In this document: positions 25,297 to 33,508 of the stretch, one piece after another
How the letters are laid out: each line of letters begins with the position of its first letter
Position numbering within the stretch: position 1 is the first letter of the stretch
Assembly (NCBI GenBank): GCA_963841065.1
Contig: CAWJBI010000035.1
Span: 62,001-126,000, forward strand
Direction of reading: 5' to 3'
Length of the DNA stretch: 64,000 nt
Origin: M0108 sp963841065
GTDB lineage: Bacteria > Pseudomonadota > Gammaproteobacteria > Chromatiales > Chromatiaceae
Program-made: the position numbers and the translations under genes
Notes under the pieces: generated by a model
Told to the model about the DNA's origin: nothing
The model's input: only the letters and a program-made list of their open reading frames with translations
The model's database searches: none

Positions 25297-26483
25297 AGCG
25301 GTACGAACAGCTCCGATTCGCTCAGGCCGCCATGGACGCCAATCTGGACCGTGCCCTTCTCGCTGGGCAACTGGTCACGAATGACACTCCGGCCCGTTAA
25401 CAGCAAGGTATAGTCTCCGACCCGATCCTGTAACCCAGGATGGGGCTCGCCCTGGCCAAACAGCCCCTGATGGATCAGTTCTTGGCTGGGCTTAAGCAAG
25501 GCGTGGCCGTCCAGGATATGCTGGCAGTAGTCCTGGAAGTCCTGGACGCGACGCGGACGCAGGTAACAGAAGGCGGCGCGGGGTTCGCCGCAGAGGGGTA
25601 GGGAGAGGCAGGCCTCCAGCTCTGGGTGATTCGCTAGGTCGATGCGGTCCCCGGGTCCGGTGTCGATCAGGCCATGATCGGCGGTGACCAGGACCAGGGT
25701 GTCGGTGCCGGAACTGGCAACCATGAAGTCGGTGAGGGCCTGCTCGATGGCCCCCAAGTGGCGTGCGGCCAGGGGGCTGGCCATGCCGGCCTCGTGACCG
25801 CGGCTATCCAGGCCAGGCCAATATAAATAGAGGTACTTGGGGTCCGCATCCGCTCGCAGGATGCGGGTGGCCTGGCGGAACATGTCCCGCAGGTCCGTGA
25901 AGGGCCGAGCTTGCGCCGGACCCAGGTGGGCCAGATTGAAGTCCGAATGGGCAATTTTGGCCGGGCTGAGAAAGAAGGCGCGGGTGCTGATACGGCTGGC
26001 CAGGCACCGATGCCCGAGGAGCGACGCCAGGTCAACACCCGCCTGGCGGTAGCCGACGCCCCCATAACGGGGGTGCCCGGGCAGCACGCTCATGACGCAC
26101 CCGAGTTCGCGGAAGTAGGTGAACCAGCCGGTTATGCCGTGCTGTTGGGGCGCGTCACCGGTCAGAAAAGTGGTGATGGCAGAGGCCGTAGTGGTTGGGA
26201 AGACCGAGGTAATGGCCCCGAGCCGGTGGCGACTCAGAATGCCCGTCGGCGATTGCTCCGCCAGCCAGTTTGCCCCCAGACCATCGATCACCAACAGCAG
26301 AATGTTGGTGAATCCCTGAATCTCTTCCGGGGACAGCAGCCGGAGGTTGGGGTAGTCCGCCTCTCCACCCCGGGCCCGCAAGAGGGAGGCCATAAGGTTG
26401 ACGATGCTCCCGCCGCCATAATCTGGCATCGGCAGGCAGGTGTCGGGGAGGAGCATAAGGGCGGATTCCGTTGCGCTAATCAT
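25281..26483 (-). CDS. alkaline-phosphatase-superfamily phosphodiesterase / nucleotide pyrophosphatase-like
   Basis: A 400-aa enzyme of the nucleotide pyrophosphatase/phosphodiesterase branch. Metal ligands and nucleophile are visible: LLLVIDGLGANW near 58, the nucleophile Thr in VFPTTTASAITTFLTG near 95, LDSRGHEAGMASP near 222, VTADHGLIDTG near 258 and a final GVHGGLSESELFVPLC. A signal peptide is not obvious, so it may be cytosolic. The C-terminus meets an IS remnant, but the last conserved motif (HGG) is present, so the enzyme appears complete. The substrate is unknown. It is divergent from the Kunitz gene. Confidence 0.82.
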   Translation of the reverse strand: MISATESALMLLPDTCLPMPDYGGGSIVNLMASLLRARGGEADYPNLRLLSPEEIQGFTNILLLVIDGLGANWLAEQSPTGILSRHRLGAITSVFPTTTASAITTFLTGDAPQQHGITGWFTYFRELGCVMSVLPGHPRYGGVGYRQAGVDLASLLGHRCLASRISTRAFFLSPAKIAHSDFNLAHLGPAQARPFTDLRDMFRQATRILRADADPKYLYLYWPGLDSRGHEAGMASPLAARHLGAIEQALTDFMVASSGTDTLVLVTADHGLIDTGPGDRIDLANHPELEACLSLPLCGEPRAAFCYLRPRRVQDFQDYCQHILDGHALLKPSQELIHQGLFGQGEPHPGLQDRVGDYTLLLTGRSVIRDQLPSEKGTVQIGVHGGLSESELFVPLCRLR

Positions 26484-26581
26484 AATAATTATGAATCAAG
26501 TAGCGAATCGGCGCCCCGGGACGTACCATGCGTGCCTTTCGTGCCGCCTCATTGGGGGCGGATGACGCGATAGGGAATGCC

Positions 26582-26845
26582 ATGCGCTTGATCCATCTCT
26601 GTTTGCCCCTTGTGCCCCTAATCCTCTTGGTTGGCTGTACGACTCATGAAGTGACCACTAACGACCTCCCGGTGTTTTGCCTCGATACCCCTAAATCCGG
26701 GAAATGCGCGAGCCATACCCCGGGCTTTTACTACGATTACCCCAGCGATACCTGTCGCCCCTTTCGCTACGGTCCTTGCCATGGCCCCGTGCCCTTCACA
26801 AGCCGTGATCTGTGCGATCAGGCCTGTGTGTCTAGGGGTAAATAG
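26582..26845 (+). CDS. Kunitz/BPTI-domain lipoprotein (putative protease inhibitor)
   Basis: An 87-aa secreted lipoprotein: MRLIHLCLPLVPLILLVGC is a signal with lipobox LVGC, and GGGA sits just before the ATG at 26582. The mature part is one Kunitz domain: FCLDTPKSGKC, PGFYYDYPSDTC, RPFRYGPCHG, FTSRDLCDQAC. Cys spacing from the first to the fourth Cys is exactly that of BPTI (C5, C14, C30, C38), with one residue fewer before the last pair. The FYY and F-x-YG-x-C core is kept. The P1 position, directly after the second Cys, is Ala, which in eukaryotic inhibitors favours elastase-like proteases. Bacterial Kunitz domains are uncommon. The gene sits in a mobile-element patch. Confidence 0.85.
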   Translation: MRLIHLCLPLVPLILLVGCTTHEVTTNDLPVFCLDTPKSGKCASHTPGFYYDYPSDTCRPFRYGPCHGPVPFTSRDLCDQACVSRGK

Positions 26846-26902
26846 TCTGGCAAAGGGCCGATAGGTGATCCCGATCCCCGGCTTCGCCGCTTGACCGTCT
26901 AG

Positions 26903-27054
26903 GAGCCTGTCCGACTTAGGTTCCGGCTTGGGTTCCGACAGCCTGCATTGGCAAGAATGAGACAGGCGATGGCGCGCGAAACGTCGAAATTGTCCGTATT
27001 TTTCGCGAAAACGCGCGATCTTGCGGGCTGCGCGCCGATAAGTCGGACAGCCTC
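26903..27054. mobile_element. 152-bp MITE with 16-bp terminal inverted repeats and CTAG target duplication
   Basis: Left end GAGCCTGTCCGACTTA (26903-26918) and right end TAAGTCGGACAGCCTC (27039-27054) are inverted repeats matching at 15 of 16 positions. Both are flanked by CTAG (26899-26902 and 27055-27058), the 4-bp duplication typical of IS5-type insertion. There is no coding capacity. The interior is rich in CGCG palindromes such as TTTTCGCGAAAAC. This is a non-autonomous element that would depend on a transposase encoded elsewhere. Confidence 0.8.
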
Positions 27055-27130
27055 CTAGCGTATCTCACCGCCCCGGGGGTCACAGCACCGCTGGCCGTCG
27101 CCACCCCAGACTGAGACCACCCCCATACCA

Positions 27131-27503
27131 GTGAACCTGCATAAGAATGCCCGCCCCACCCCGGCCATTCGCCGCGAGCTGCGCGCGTCGCCGCTGCCCA
27201 TGGCCGAGTTGGCCCGGCGTTATCACCTCCGTAAGGCCACGGTGCGCCAGTGGCGACGACGGGAGGAATGATGCCGATCGTTCCCACCGCCCGCACCGCC
27301 TCATCCCGCCGCGCCATCCCCAGACCAACGGCAGGGTGGAGCGCCGCAACGGGCGCATCAGCGAGGTCCTGGCGACCCGTCGCTGCCGCTCCGGGGAGCA
27401 CCTGGCGGCGACGCTGCGGTGCTCTGTTGACGTCTATAATCACCACCTTCCGCAGCGGGCACTGGGTCACGTCAGCCCCCATGAAGCGCTTCAGCAGTGG
27501 TAA
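27131..27503 (+). pseudogene. IS481-like transposase remnant with internal deletion
   Basis: Two ends of a transposase are joined after loss of the middle. The N-terminal helix-turn-helix from a GTG at 27131 reads VNLHKNARPTPAIRRELRAS, then ELARRYHLRKATVRQWRRRE, and stops near 27270. In another frame DRSHRPHRLIPPRHPQTNGR follows, then VERRNGRISEVLATRR and YNHHLPQRALGHVSPHEAL, the C-terminal DDE end. Full IS481-type proteins have HRPHRL early and HRLIPPRHPQTNG late, so the deletion seems to have occurred between the two HRL-coding segments. Most of the catalytic core is gone. Confidence 0.75.
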
Positions 27504-27559
27504 CAAAAGCAACCCGAGTTGTTCATTTCAGAGATGAGTAATCTCCCGGGGCTTGACGC

Positions 27560-27791
27560 CTAGATACAGGCTCTGATGACCGCGGGACTGGTAGGCTCGC
27601 CTTGGGCGGGTGGTCCTTCGTGCGGGTAGCTCTTGTAGCCCAGGCAGATGATGAGGTCGTTCACGCCATGATGGGAATGGGTCTGGGGGATGTGCCCCAG
27701 GAAGGGTTTGCCGCCGATCTCGACCATGGGTTTGAGGAGGGTCTCTTCGGAGAGCCGGGTGCCCAGGCCCGGCCAGGATGACGTCCTTCAT
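27560..27791 (-). pseudogene. rfbF-like glucose-1-phosphate cytidylyltransferase fragment
   Basis: An N-terminal nucleotidyltransferase relic. MKDVILAG is followed by a frameshift, then GLGTRLSEETLLKPMVEIGG, KPFLGHIPQTHSHHGVNDLI and ICLGYKSY, after which similarity ends and a stop follows at 27560. The signature GGLGTRLSEET...KPMVEIGGKP belongs to CDP-glucose-forming RfbF/Ddh-type enzymes of LPS sugar synthesis. Only about 70 of 250 or more residues remain. Overlaps the start of the zinc-ribbon gene's 3' end by 4 bp. Confidence 0.75.
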
Positions 27792-28327
27792 TGTCCCGTG
27801 TTGTCGTTAGCGTTAGCGCGCTTGAACTGGGTGGCGTGGCATTTGGGGCAGGGGGGGATGCGGCCGGTCTTGTGCAGATGCAACTCGGCGCCGCAGGCGA
27901 CGCAGAGGAGGGTGCCGGGGCCAGAGATCTCGCCGGTGTGGTAGCCGATGGTGTGACGGGCCTGATCGGCCCAGGTGCGTAGTTGCAGGCTGGTCTGGTC
28001 GGCGACGCTGGTGAACATTTCCAGCATGCGCTGTTCAATCTGAGCTAGGTCGAAGCGCCACCATTGACGCAGGTCGGCGCCGGTTTCGGTGATGTAAGTG
28101 GCGGCGTCCTTGATGTCGCGCTCGACATATTCGGCTACCTTGGTGGCCTCCTCGCGGGTGAGTTCGCCCAGTTCCACCATGTGGTCGCGGGCCTTGTCCA
28201 GCAGTTCGCGCAGGGCCGGCATGGTCTCCTGCCCGGCCTTGGCCAGAGATTCATGGGTGTGTTTGAGCATCTCCTCATAGGCTTGGACCATTCTGTCGAG
28301 GGCGGCGGGCTTGTCGTTGTCGGTCAT
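27788..28327 (-). CDS. zinc-ribbon protein, DUF1451 (YbeL-like)
   Basis: A 179-aa cytosolic protein. A long helical N-terminal part (about residues 1-115, with AYEEMLKHTHESLAKAGQE and ELTREEATKVAEYVERDIKD) leads to YHTGEISGPGTLLCVACGAE and PPCPKCHATQFKR, a four-Cys zinc ribbon (C-x2-C ... C-x2-C). The G-E-[IV]-x-G-x-G-x-L-x-C pattern and the acidic helix fit YbeL/DUF1451. The function of that family is not established. Single gene, no evident operon partners. Confidence 0.85.
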   Translation of the reverse strand: MTDNDKPAALDRMVQAYEEMLKHTHESLAKAGQETMPALRELLDKARDHMVELGELTREEATKVAEYVERDIKDAATYITETGADLRQWWRFDLAQIEQRMLEMFTSVADQTSLQLRTWADQARHTIGYHTGEISGPGTLLCVACGAELHLHKTGRIPPCPKCHATQFKRANANDNTGQ

Positions 28328-28472
28328 GGCGGGCTCCGGGTGGTGGCGGTGACTGGTTGTGGGTGGGGGGACGTTGCGTCCCCTGTGTCAAGTTTGCCCC
28401 ATGGCGGGGAAATGGCAAGCCCGGGCTTTATCGCTGAACAGGAGGTTATGTTGGGTGTCCCTTCCCTGAACT

Positions 28473-29174
28473 CTACAACGAAGCCGTCTCGGCCCCTTCC
28501 TCGTAGCGATAGCCGACCCCATAGACGGAATGGATCAATTCCTGTTCCGGGGCCAGGTCATCAAGCTTGCGGCGCAGTTTCTTGACGTGGCTGTCGATGG
28601 TGCGATCGGAGACGACGCGGTGGTCGCGGTAGATGCGCTCCATGAGCCGCTCGCGCGAGAAGATGCGGCCGGGGGCGGCATGGAGGGTGGCGAGGAGGCT
28701 GAATTCCACCGCCGTGAGTTCGATGGCGCGCCCCCGCCAGTGGACGCGCAGGGTGGAGGCGTCCAGGGTCAGGGCGTTGGCCTCGCCGCCCGCCTGGGCC
28801 CCGCCGGCGGTCTGGGTGCGGCGGAGCACGGCCTTGACCCGGGCCACCAGCTCCCGGGGGCTGTAGGGTTTGCAGACATAGTCGTCCGCGCCCAGTTCCA
28901 GGCCGAGGAGGCGGTCGATTTCCTCGACGCGGGCGGTGGTCATGATGATGGGGACCGGGCTGAAGGCGCGGAGGTCGCGGCACAGGTCCAGGCCGTCGCG
29001 GCCGGGCAGCATGAGGTCGAGGAGGACCAGGGCGGGCTGGTTGGCGCGCACCCAGTCGGCGACGAGGGTGCCGTCGGCGAGGATGTGGGTGCCGTAGCCG
29101 GCGGCGGTCAGGTAATCGGCGACCAGGCGGGCGAGGCGTTCCTCGTCCTCGACGATCAGGATGTGGTCGGTCAT
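28473..29174 (-). CDS. baeR: OmpR-family response regulator, BaeR-like
   Basis: A 233-aa regulator. The receiver domain has the acidic pocket VEDEE, phospho-acceptor Asp53 in VLLDLMLPGRDG, and the Lys in YVCKPYSPRELVARVKAVLR. The segment EEIDRLLGLELGADDYVCKP is notably BaeR-like. A winged-helix DNA-binding domain follows (VEFSLLATLHAAPG, RTIDSHVKKLRRKLDD). The kinase gene overlaps by 4 bp (ATGA), so they form a two-gene operon. BaeR controls envelope-stress and efflux genes in enterics; targets here are unknown. Confidence 0.88.
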   Translation of the reverse strand: MTDHILIVEDEERLARLVADYLTAAGYGTHILADGTLVADWVRANQPALVLLDLMLPGRDGLDLCRDLRAFSPVPIIMTTARVEEIDRLLGLELGADDYVCKPYSPRELVARVKAVLRRTQTAGGAQAGGEANALTLDASTLRVHWRGRAIELTAVEFSLLATLHAAPGRIFSRERLMERIYRDHRVVSDRTIDSHVKKLRRKLDDLAPEQELIHSVYGVGYRYEEGAETASL

Positions 29175-30676
29175 GGGGTGGCACCTTGGAGGGGCAGGCG
29201 GAGGCGAATCCAGAGGCCGCCGAGGGGGGAGGGCAGGGCGGCGATGTCCCCGCCATGGGCCTCGGCGATATTGTGGGCGATGGCGAGGCCGAGCCCGGCA
29301 CCGCCGCTGTGGCGGCCGCGGGAGGCCTCGACCCGGTAGAGGCGGTCGAAGAGGTGGCCCAGGGCGGCCTCGGGTACGCCGGGGGCCGTGTCCTGGAAGT
29401 CGATGAGCAGATGGCCGGGCGCCTGGCCGAGGAGGATGCGTAGCTCGCCGCCGGGGTCGGTGTACTGGAGGCTGTTTTGCAGCAGGTTGCGGAAGAGCTG
29501 GGAGAGGCGGTGGCCGTCCGCCCAGAGCACCGGGGGTTCCGCCAGCGGGTTATGGAGGTTGAGCACCAGGCCGGCGGCGGCGAAGCGGGGGCGGAAGGCG
29601 TCCAGGTCCGTCGCCAGGATTTCCACGATGTCGGTGTCAGCCTTGCGATAGCTGAGGGCGCCGAGGTCGGTCATCGACAGCTCGTGCAGGTCATCCACCA
29701 GTCTCCCCAGGCGCAGGGTGTCGCCATGCAGGGCCTCCAGGGTGCGGGCGTCGAGGGGGCGCACGCCGTCCTGGGCGGCCTCGATCTCGGCGCGCAGCAG
29801 GGCCAGGGGGGTGCGTAGTTCGTGGGAGATGTCGGCCATCCAGCGGCGTCGCGCCTGCTCGTTGGCCTCCAGGGTCTGGGCCAGGGCGTTGAGGTCGCGG
29901 CCGAGCCGACCCAGTTCATCATCCCCCTGGCTTACGGCGCGGGCGCCATAGTCGCCGGAGGCCAGGCGCCGCGCTGTGTCCTGAAAGCCGCGCACGGGCT
30001 GGGCCAGGCGATGGGCCAGGGGAAAGGCGAAGAGGGCCGACAGCAGGACCATGGCGAGGGCGATGAGGAGCAGGGCCTGGCCCTGGCTTTCCTGGAAACG
30101 CAGCTCCCCGGATTCGGGCAGGAAGGGGCCCTGGATCAGGGCTAGCTCGCCGATGCGCTCCTCGTCAAGGCGGAGGGGGAAGCGCGGTGTCCCGGGTAGC
30201 AATTCCGGCTGGGCCTGGATGGGGGTGCCGTCCTGGTCCAGCAGCATGAGGCGCATCTCCAGGGGCAGGGGCGGGCCATCGGGCTGGCGCGCTCGCTCCA
30301 CCGCCGGGGTCGGAGGCCAGATGCCGGGCTCTTCGAACCGGTGCCGCATGATGCGCGCCTGGTGGCGCCGGGGGCCGCCGCCGGGGCCCCAGCCCCGGGG
30401 ACCCGGGCCGGGAGGATCTTCCGCCAGCACGAAGCCGGTGAGGATGCTGATCCAGACGCCCTTGTCCGCGGCGATCTCCTGCCAACCGCCATCCTGGCGG
30501 TAGCGCTCGACCAGGCGCTCGGTGATCTGTTCCAGCCGTTCCTGCTGGCGACTTTCGGCCAGTTCCAGGAGTCCGTTATTGAAGGACCAGGCCATGAAGG
30601 CGTGCATGCCCGCCACCGCCAGGGAACTGGCAGTCAAGAGGGTCAGGAAGAGTTTGGTGCGGATGGAGAAGGTCAC
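29171..30676 (-). CDS. baeS: sensor histidine kinase, BaeS-like
   Basis: A 501-aa membrane kinase. TM1 is near 8-30 (LFLTLLTASSLAVAGMHAFM), a periplasmic sensor of about 160 aa with a Gly/Pro/Arg-rich insertion (PPGPGPRGWGPGGGPRRH) follows, then TM2 near 190 (ALLLIALAMVLLSALFAFPL), HAMP, HisKA with the phospho-His in ADISHELRTPLALL (near 285), and an HATPase_c with N-box (LFRNLLQNSLQYTD) and G-box (GAGLGLAIAHNIAEAHGG). It ends as ATGA with baeR. The signal sensed is unknown. Confidence 0.9.
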   Translation of the reverse strand: MTFSIRTKLFLTLLTASSLAVAGMHAFMAWSFNNGLLELAESRQQERLEQITERLVERYRQDGGWQEIAADKGVWISILTGFVLAEDPPGPGPRGWGPGGGPRRHQARIMRHRFEEPGIWPPTPAVERARQPDGPPLPLEMRLMLLDQDGTPIQAQPELLPGTPRFPLRLDEERIGELALIQGPFLPESGELRFQESQGQALLLIALAMVLLSALFAFPLAHRLAQPVRGFQDTARRLASGDYGARAVSQGDDELGRLGRDLNALAQTLEANEQARRRWMADISHELRTPLALLRAEIEAAQDGVRPLDARTLEALHGDTLRLGRLVDDLHELSMTDLGALSYRKADTDIVEILATDLDAFRPRFAAAGLVLNLHNPLAEPPVLWADGHRLSQLFRNLLQNSLQYTDPGGELRILLGQAPGHLLIDFQDTAPGVPEAALGHLFDRLYRVEASRGRHSGGAGLGLAIAHNIAEAHGGDIAALPSPLGGLWIRLRLPLQGATP

Positions 30677-30798
30677 GGAGAAGATTATGGCGGTCCAGGG
30701 TGCAGAAACAAAGGAAGCTACCCCTGGACCCAGGGAGTGCTGATGGCGACCCCACGGGCGGTGATCTTGAGATCCGGACCAGGGTCGGGCGTTGGTGG

Positions 30799-31401
30799 TC
30801 AGGCCTTGAGCCGCGTCTCCAGCCCTGGCGCGTCCTCGGGGTTATTGAGATTGACGAAGCCGAGGGGGCAGTCGCTGAAGTCCGCCAGGGCCAGCCGATG
30901 CTGGGCCTGCCAGCTATCGAGGCGCCGCTCCCCGGCGGCCAGGTAGCGATGCAGGCTGGGGGCGAGCGCCACGGGCAGCAGGGCATGGACCGGCTGTATC
31001 CGCTCGGCATCCCGGGCCACCGCGATCTCGGCGTCCGCCTGGGTCAGGGCCGTGGCCAGACGTTGGGCCAGATCGGCGGGCGGATAGGGTCCGTCGCAGG
31101 GCAGGGTCAGAATCCAGGGGGTCTCGGCCACCGCCATGGCGGTGGCGATGCCCGCCAGGGGGCCTTGAAAGCCCGCCAGGAGGTCCCCGACCACGGGATA
31201 GCCGAGGGCTGCGTAGGCCTCGATATTGCGGTTGGCGTTGATGAGGATGCGACCGACCTGGGGCCTCAGGGCCTCGATGATCCAGGCCACCAGGGGCCGT
31301 CCGCCGAAGGGGATGAGGCCCTTGTCCTGGCCCCCCATGCGGCGCGCACGACCCCCGGCGAGGATGACGCCGGTGATGTTGTCGCGGGTCGCTTGGGGCA
31401 T
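30799..31401 (-). CDS. mobA: molybdenum cofactor guanylyltransferase MobA
   Basis: MobA attaches GMP to molybdopterin to make the bis-MGD cofactor. From the ATG at 31401 the 200-aa protein reads MPQATRDNITGVILAGGRAR, with the consensus loop LAGGRARRMGGQDKGL, FGGRPLVAWI, and PCDGPYPPADL near 96. A longer frame to 31566 overlaps the divergent gene and adds no conserved sequence. Length is that of a normal MobA. Confidence 0.93.
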   Translation of the reverse strand: MPQATRDNITGVILAGGRARRMGGQDKGLIPFGGRPLVAWIIEALRPQVGRILINANRNIEAYAALGYPVVGDLLAGFQGPLAGIATAMAVAETPWILTLPCDGPYPPADLAQRLATALTQADAEIAVARDAERIQPVHALLPVALAPSLHRYLAAGERRLDSWQAQHRLALADFSDCPLGFVNLNNPEDAPGLETRLKA

Positions 31402-31492
31402 TGTGGGTCTGGGGACCTGGTGATCTTTTCGGGCGCCTAGTTTAGCGCCATCATGGGCATCCGAGGCGTCCACCGAGCGTAAAGGTAGCCGT

Positions 31493-32230
31493 ATGGTCAG
31501 TAGGGGTCCAAAGACGAGTCTTGACGAGGGGCTGGCATCCGGGAGGGACGCCGCGACCGGTCGCACCTGGCGTGGTCTGGCGCTGTTGGGACTCCTGGTG
31601 CTCCTGCTGGTGGCGGTGCTGCAAGGCTGGCCGCCAGGGGAGGAGCGGGCGGGCGGCGAGGCGAGCCCCTCGGCGGATGGTGCTCAAAAGCCCGCTTCGC
31701 CGCTCGGGAATGGGCCTGCCCAGGCCCCCACCCAACTCGGCTCCCTGGCGCCCAGCCTGCCCAAGGCCACGAGTCCCTTGTCCTCGGGGGAGGGGGCGGC
31801 GGCGCGGGAGGAGCGGATTCTGATCTCCCGGTTGCGCCGTCAGGGTGTCATTCCCGAGGGGGCCGGGAGCCTGACCCACCAGGAGCGGGTGCTCTACCCG
31901 GAACTGCTGACGCACATTGCCGACTCGTCCAACTGGATACCGGAACTGATGAAGGCCAGCAGCTCCATCCTGCCCCGGGGCGATGGCGAACCGACCCTGC
32001 TGTCGCTCGATCGGGTGGCGGCGGATTCCGTCCTCTGGGAGTTCGGCCTGCGGGAGGGGGATGTCATTGCCCTGATCGATGGCGAGATCCCGCAATTCAG
32101 CCCGACCCGGGCCCTGGATTACATCCGCAAGGCGGATGAGGTCATGGCCGCCCTGGACAAGGGGGAGCCGGCCTCCCTGACGATTCTGCGTCAGGGCCAG
32201 CCGCTCCATCTGGTGTTCCGGCGCTGGTAG
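31493..32230 (+). CDS. membrane-anchored PDZ-like protein
   Basis: A 245-aa protein with a cytoplasmic lead, one membrane segment near 25-44 (GLALLGLLVLLLVAVLQGW), a Pro/Ala/Ser-rich linker and a C-terminal PDZ-like domain: LLSLDRVAADSVLWEFGLRE, GDVIALIDGEIPQF, SLTILRQGQPLHLVFRRW. This layout resembles GspC/type II secretion-linked PDZ proteins, but no other gsp gene is near, so the role is left open. Divergent from mobA. Confidence 0.6.
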   Translation: MVSRGPKTSLDEGLASGRDAATGRTWRGLALLGLLVLLLVAVLQGWPPGEERAGGEASPSADGAQKPASPLGNGPAQAPTQLGSLAPSLPKATSPLSSGEGAAAREERILISRLRRQGVIPEGAGSLTHQERVLYPELLTHIADSSNWIPELMKASSSILPRGDGEPTLLSLDRVAADSVLWEFGLREGDVIALIDGEIPQFSPTRALDYIRKADEVMAALDKGEPASLTILRQGQPLHLVFRRW

Positions 32231-32234
32231 CCGG

Positions 32235-33131
32235 TCAGGGCCCTTCCCGGGGGGCCAGGCCACTGGCCTCCTCCTGTACCTGGTAGAGGGCGCTGGAGTC
32301 GAGTTCACCCAGGCCGCGACCCATGAGGGCATTGAGGTATTGGGCCACGAGGGCGGTCCCCGGGAGGGCGAGGCCGAGTTCGTGGGCGGCCTCCAGGACC
32401 AGGCGCAGATCCTTGTGGTGGAGGCGGGCCTTGAAGCCGGGGTTGAAGTCGCGGTCGATCATGCGCTGACCGTGGATCTCCAGGACCCGGCTGTTGGCGG
32501 AGCCGCCGAGGAGGGCGGCGCGGACCTTGGCGGGGTCCACCCCGGAGGCGCGGGCCAGGAGCAGGGCCTCGCCGACCCCGGCCAGCGTCTGGGAGATGGC
32601 GATCTGGTTGCAGGACTTGCAGACCTGGCCCGCGCCATGGTCGCCGATGTGGACGATATTCCTGCCCAGGATCTCGAAGAGGGGCGTGACCCGCGCGAAG
32701 ACTGCCGCCTCGCCGCCGACCATGATGGACAGGATGCCCTGGATGGCGCCGATCTCGCCGCCGGAGACGGGGGCATCGAGCATGTCCACGCCCTGCTCAG
32801 CCAGGCGTAGGGCCAGGGCGCGGGTGGCGGCGGGGGAAATGGTGCTCATGTCCACCACCACCAGGCCCGGGCGGGCGCCGGCGAGGACGCCCTGGTCCCC
32901 CAGAATGACCTGCTCCACGTCCGCCGTATCCGCAACCAGGGTGAAGAGGATGTCCACCTGCCGCGCCACCTCCGCCGGGCTGGCGCAGGCGATGGCGCCT
33001 GCCGCGACCAGGGGGGCCATGGATTCGGTTCGGCGGGCGTGGACCTGGAGGGGATAGCCGGCCTGGCGCAGGTTCAGGGCCATGGGCCGGCCCATGATGC
33101 CGAGGCCGATGAAGCCTATCTTCGTCTGCAT
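32235..33131 (-). CDS. 2-hydroxy-3-oxopropionate reductase-like (beta-hydroxyacid dehydrogenase)
   Basis: A 298-aa NAD(P)-dependent dehydrogenase. The dinucleotide loop is IGFIGLGIMGRPMALNLRQ, the substrate motif DAPVSGGEIGAIQG lies near 117, and the catalytic Lys is in GQVCKSCNQIAISQTLAG (near 170). These match the tartronate semialdehyde reductase/HIBADH family, and IGFIGLGIMGRPM is most typical of GarR/GlxR-type enzymes of glyoxylate metabolism. Substrate assignment within the family is uncertain. Converges on the PDZ gene with 4 bp between. Confidence 0.85.
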   Translation of the reverse strand: MQTKIGFIGLGIMGRPMALNLRQAGYPLQVHARRTESMAPLVAAGAIACASPAEVARQVDILFTLVADTADVEQVILGDQGVLAGARPGLVVVDMSTISPAATRALALRLAEQGVDMLDAPVSGGEIGAIQGILSIMVGGEAAVFARVTPLFEILGRNIVHIGDHGAGQVCKSCNQIAISQTLAGVGEALLLARASGVDPAKVRAALLGGSANSRVLEIHGQRMIDRDFNPGFKARLHHKDLRLVLEAAHELGLALPGTALVAQYLNALMGRGLGELDSSALYQVQEEASGLAPREGP

Positions 33132-33141
33132 GGGCTGATCC

Positions 33142-33432
33142 TCAGTGCAAGGTGCTCTGGTGGAAGGAGGGCAGAAAATCCGGGCGGATCTGGGGTGGCA
33201 TCTGGAGGTGGAAGCCCTGGGTGTCCAGGTTGGTCATGACCTTGGCCACGTCTTCCCTTGCCAGCCGCCGCTCGGGGTGGAGGGCCAGTTCCATCACGAA
33301 GACCGGCGGGCCGAAGTGGTCCAGGAGGGCGGGGGGCAGGGCCTCGAAGCCCTCCCTGGCGGTGAGGTAGAGGTACATCTCTTCCTTGCGGGGGCTCTTG
33401 TAGATCCAGCAGGGGCGGGGTTCCTGGCTCAT
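33142..33432 (-). CDS. YcgL-domain protein
   Basis: A 96-aa protein with CWIYKSPRKEEMYLYL, LLDHFGPPVFVMEL and GFHLQMPPQIRPDFLP, the pattern of the YcgL family, a small alpha/beta fold of unknown function found across gammaproteobacteria. It ends 10 bp before the dehydrogenase start, so the two are probably co-transcribed. Confidence 0.88.
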   Translation of the reverse strand: MSQEPRPCWIYKSPRKEEMYLYLTAREGFEALPPALLDHFGPPVFVMELALHPERRLAREDVAKVMTNLDTQGFHLQMPPQIRPDFLPSFHQSTLH

Positions 33433-33508
33433 GCGGGTGGGGCCTCGGGGGTTCGGGGGTTGGGGGCGCTACTGTACCTCTTAAACCCCTGGCCGAACCA
33501 ATCCGGGT

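Noticed and set aside
27528..27944. Apparent small frames around the rfbF relic
   Set aside because: The residues match rfbF only in the shifted leftward frame; the rightward ones are shadows.
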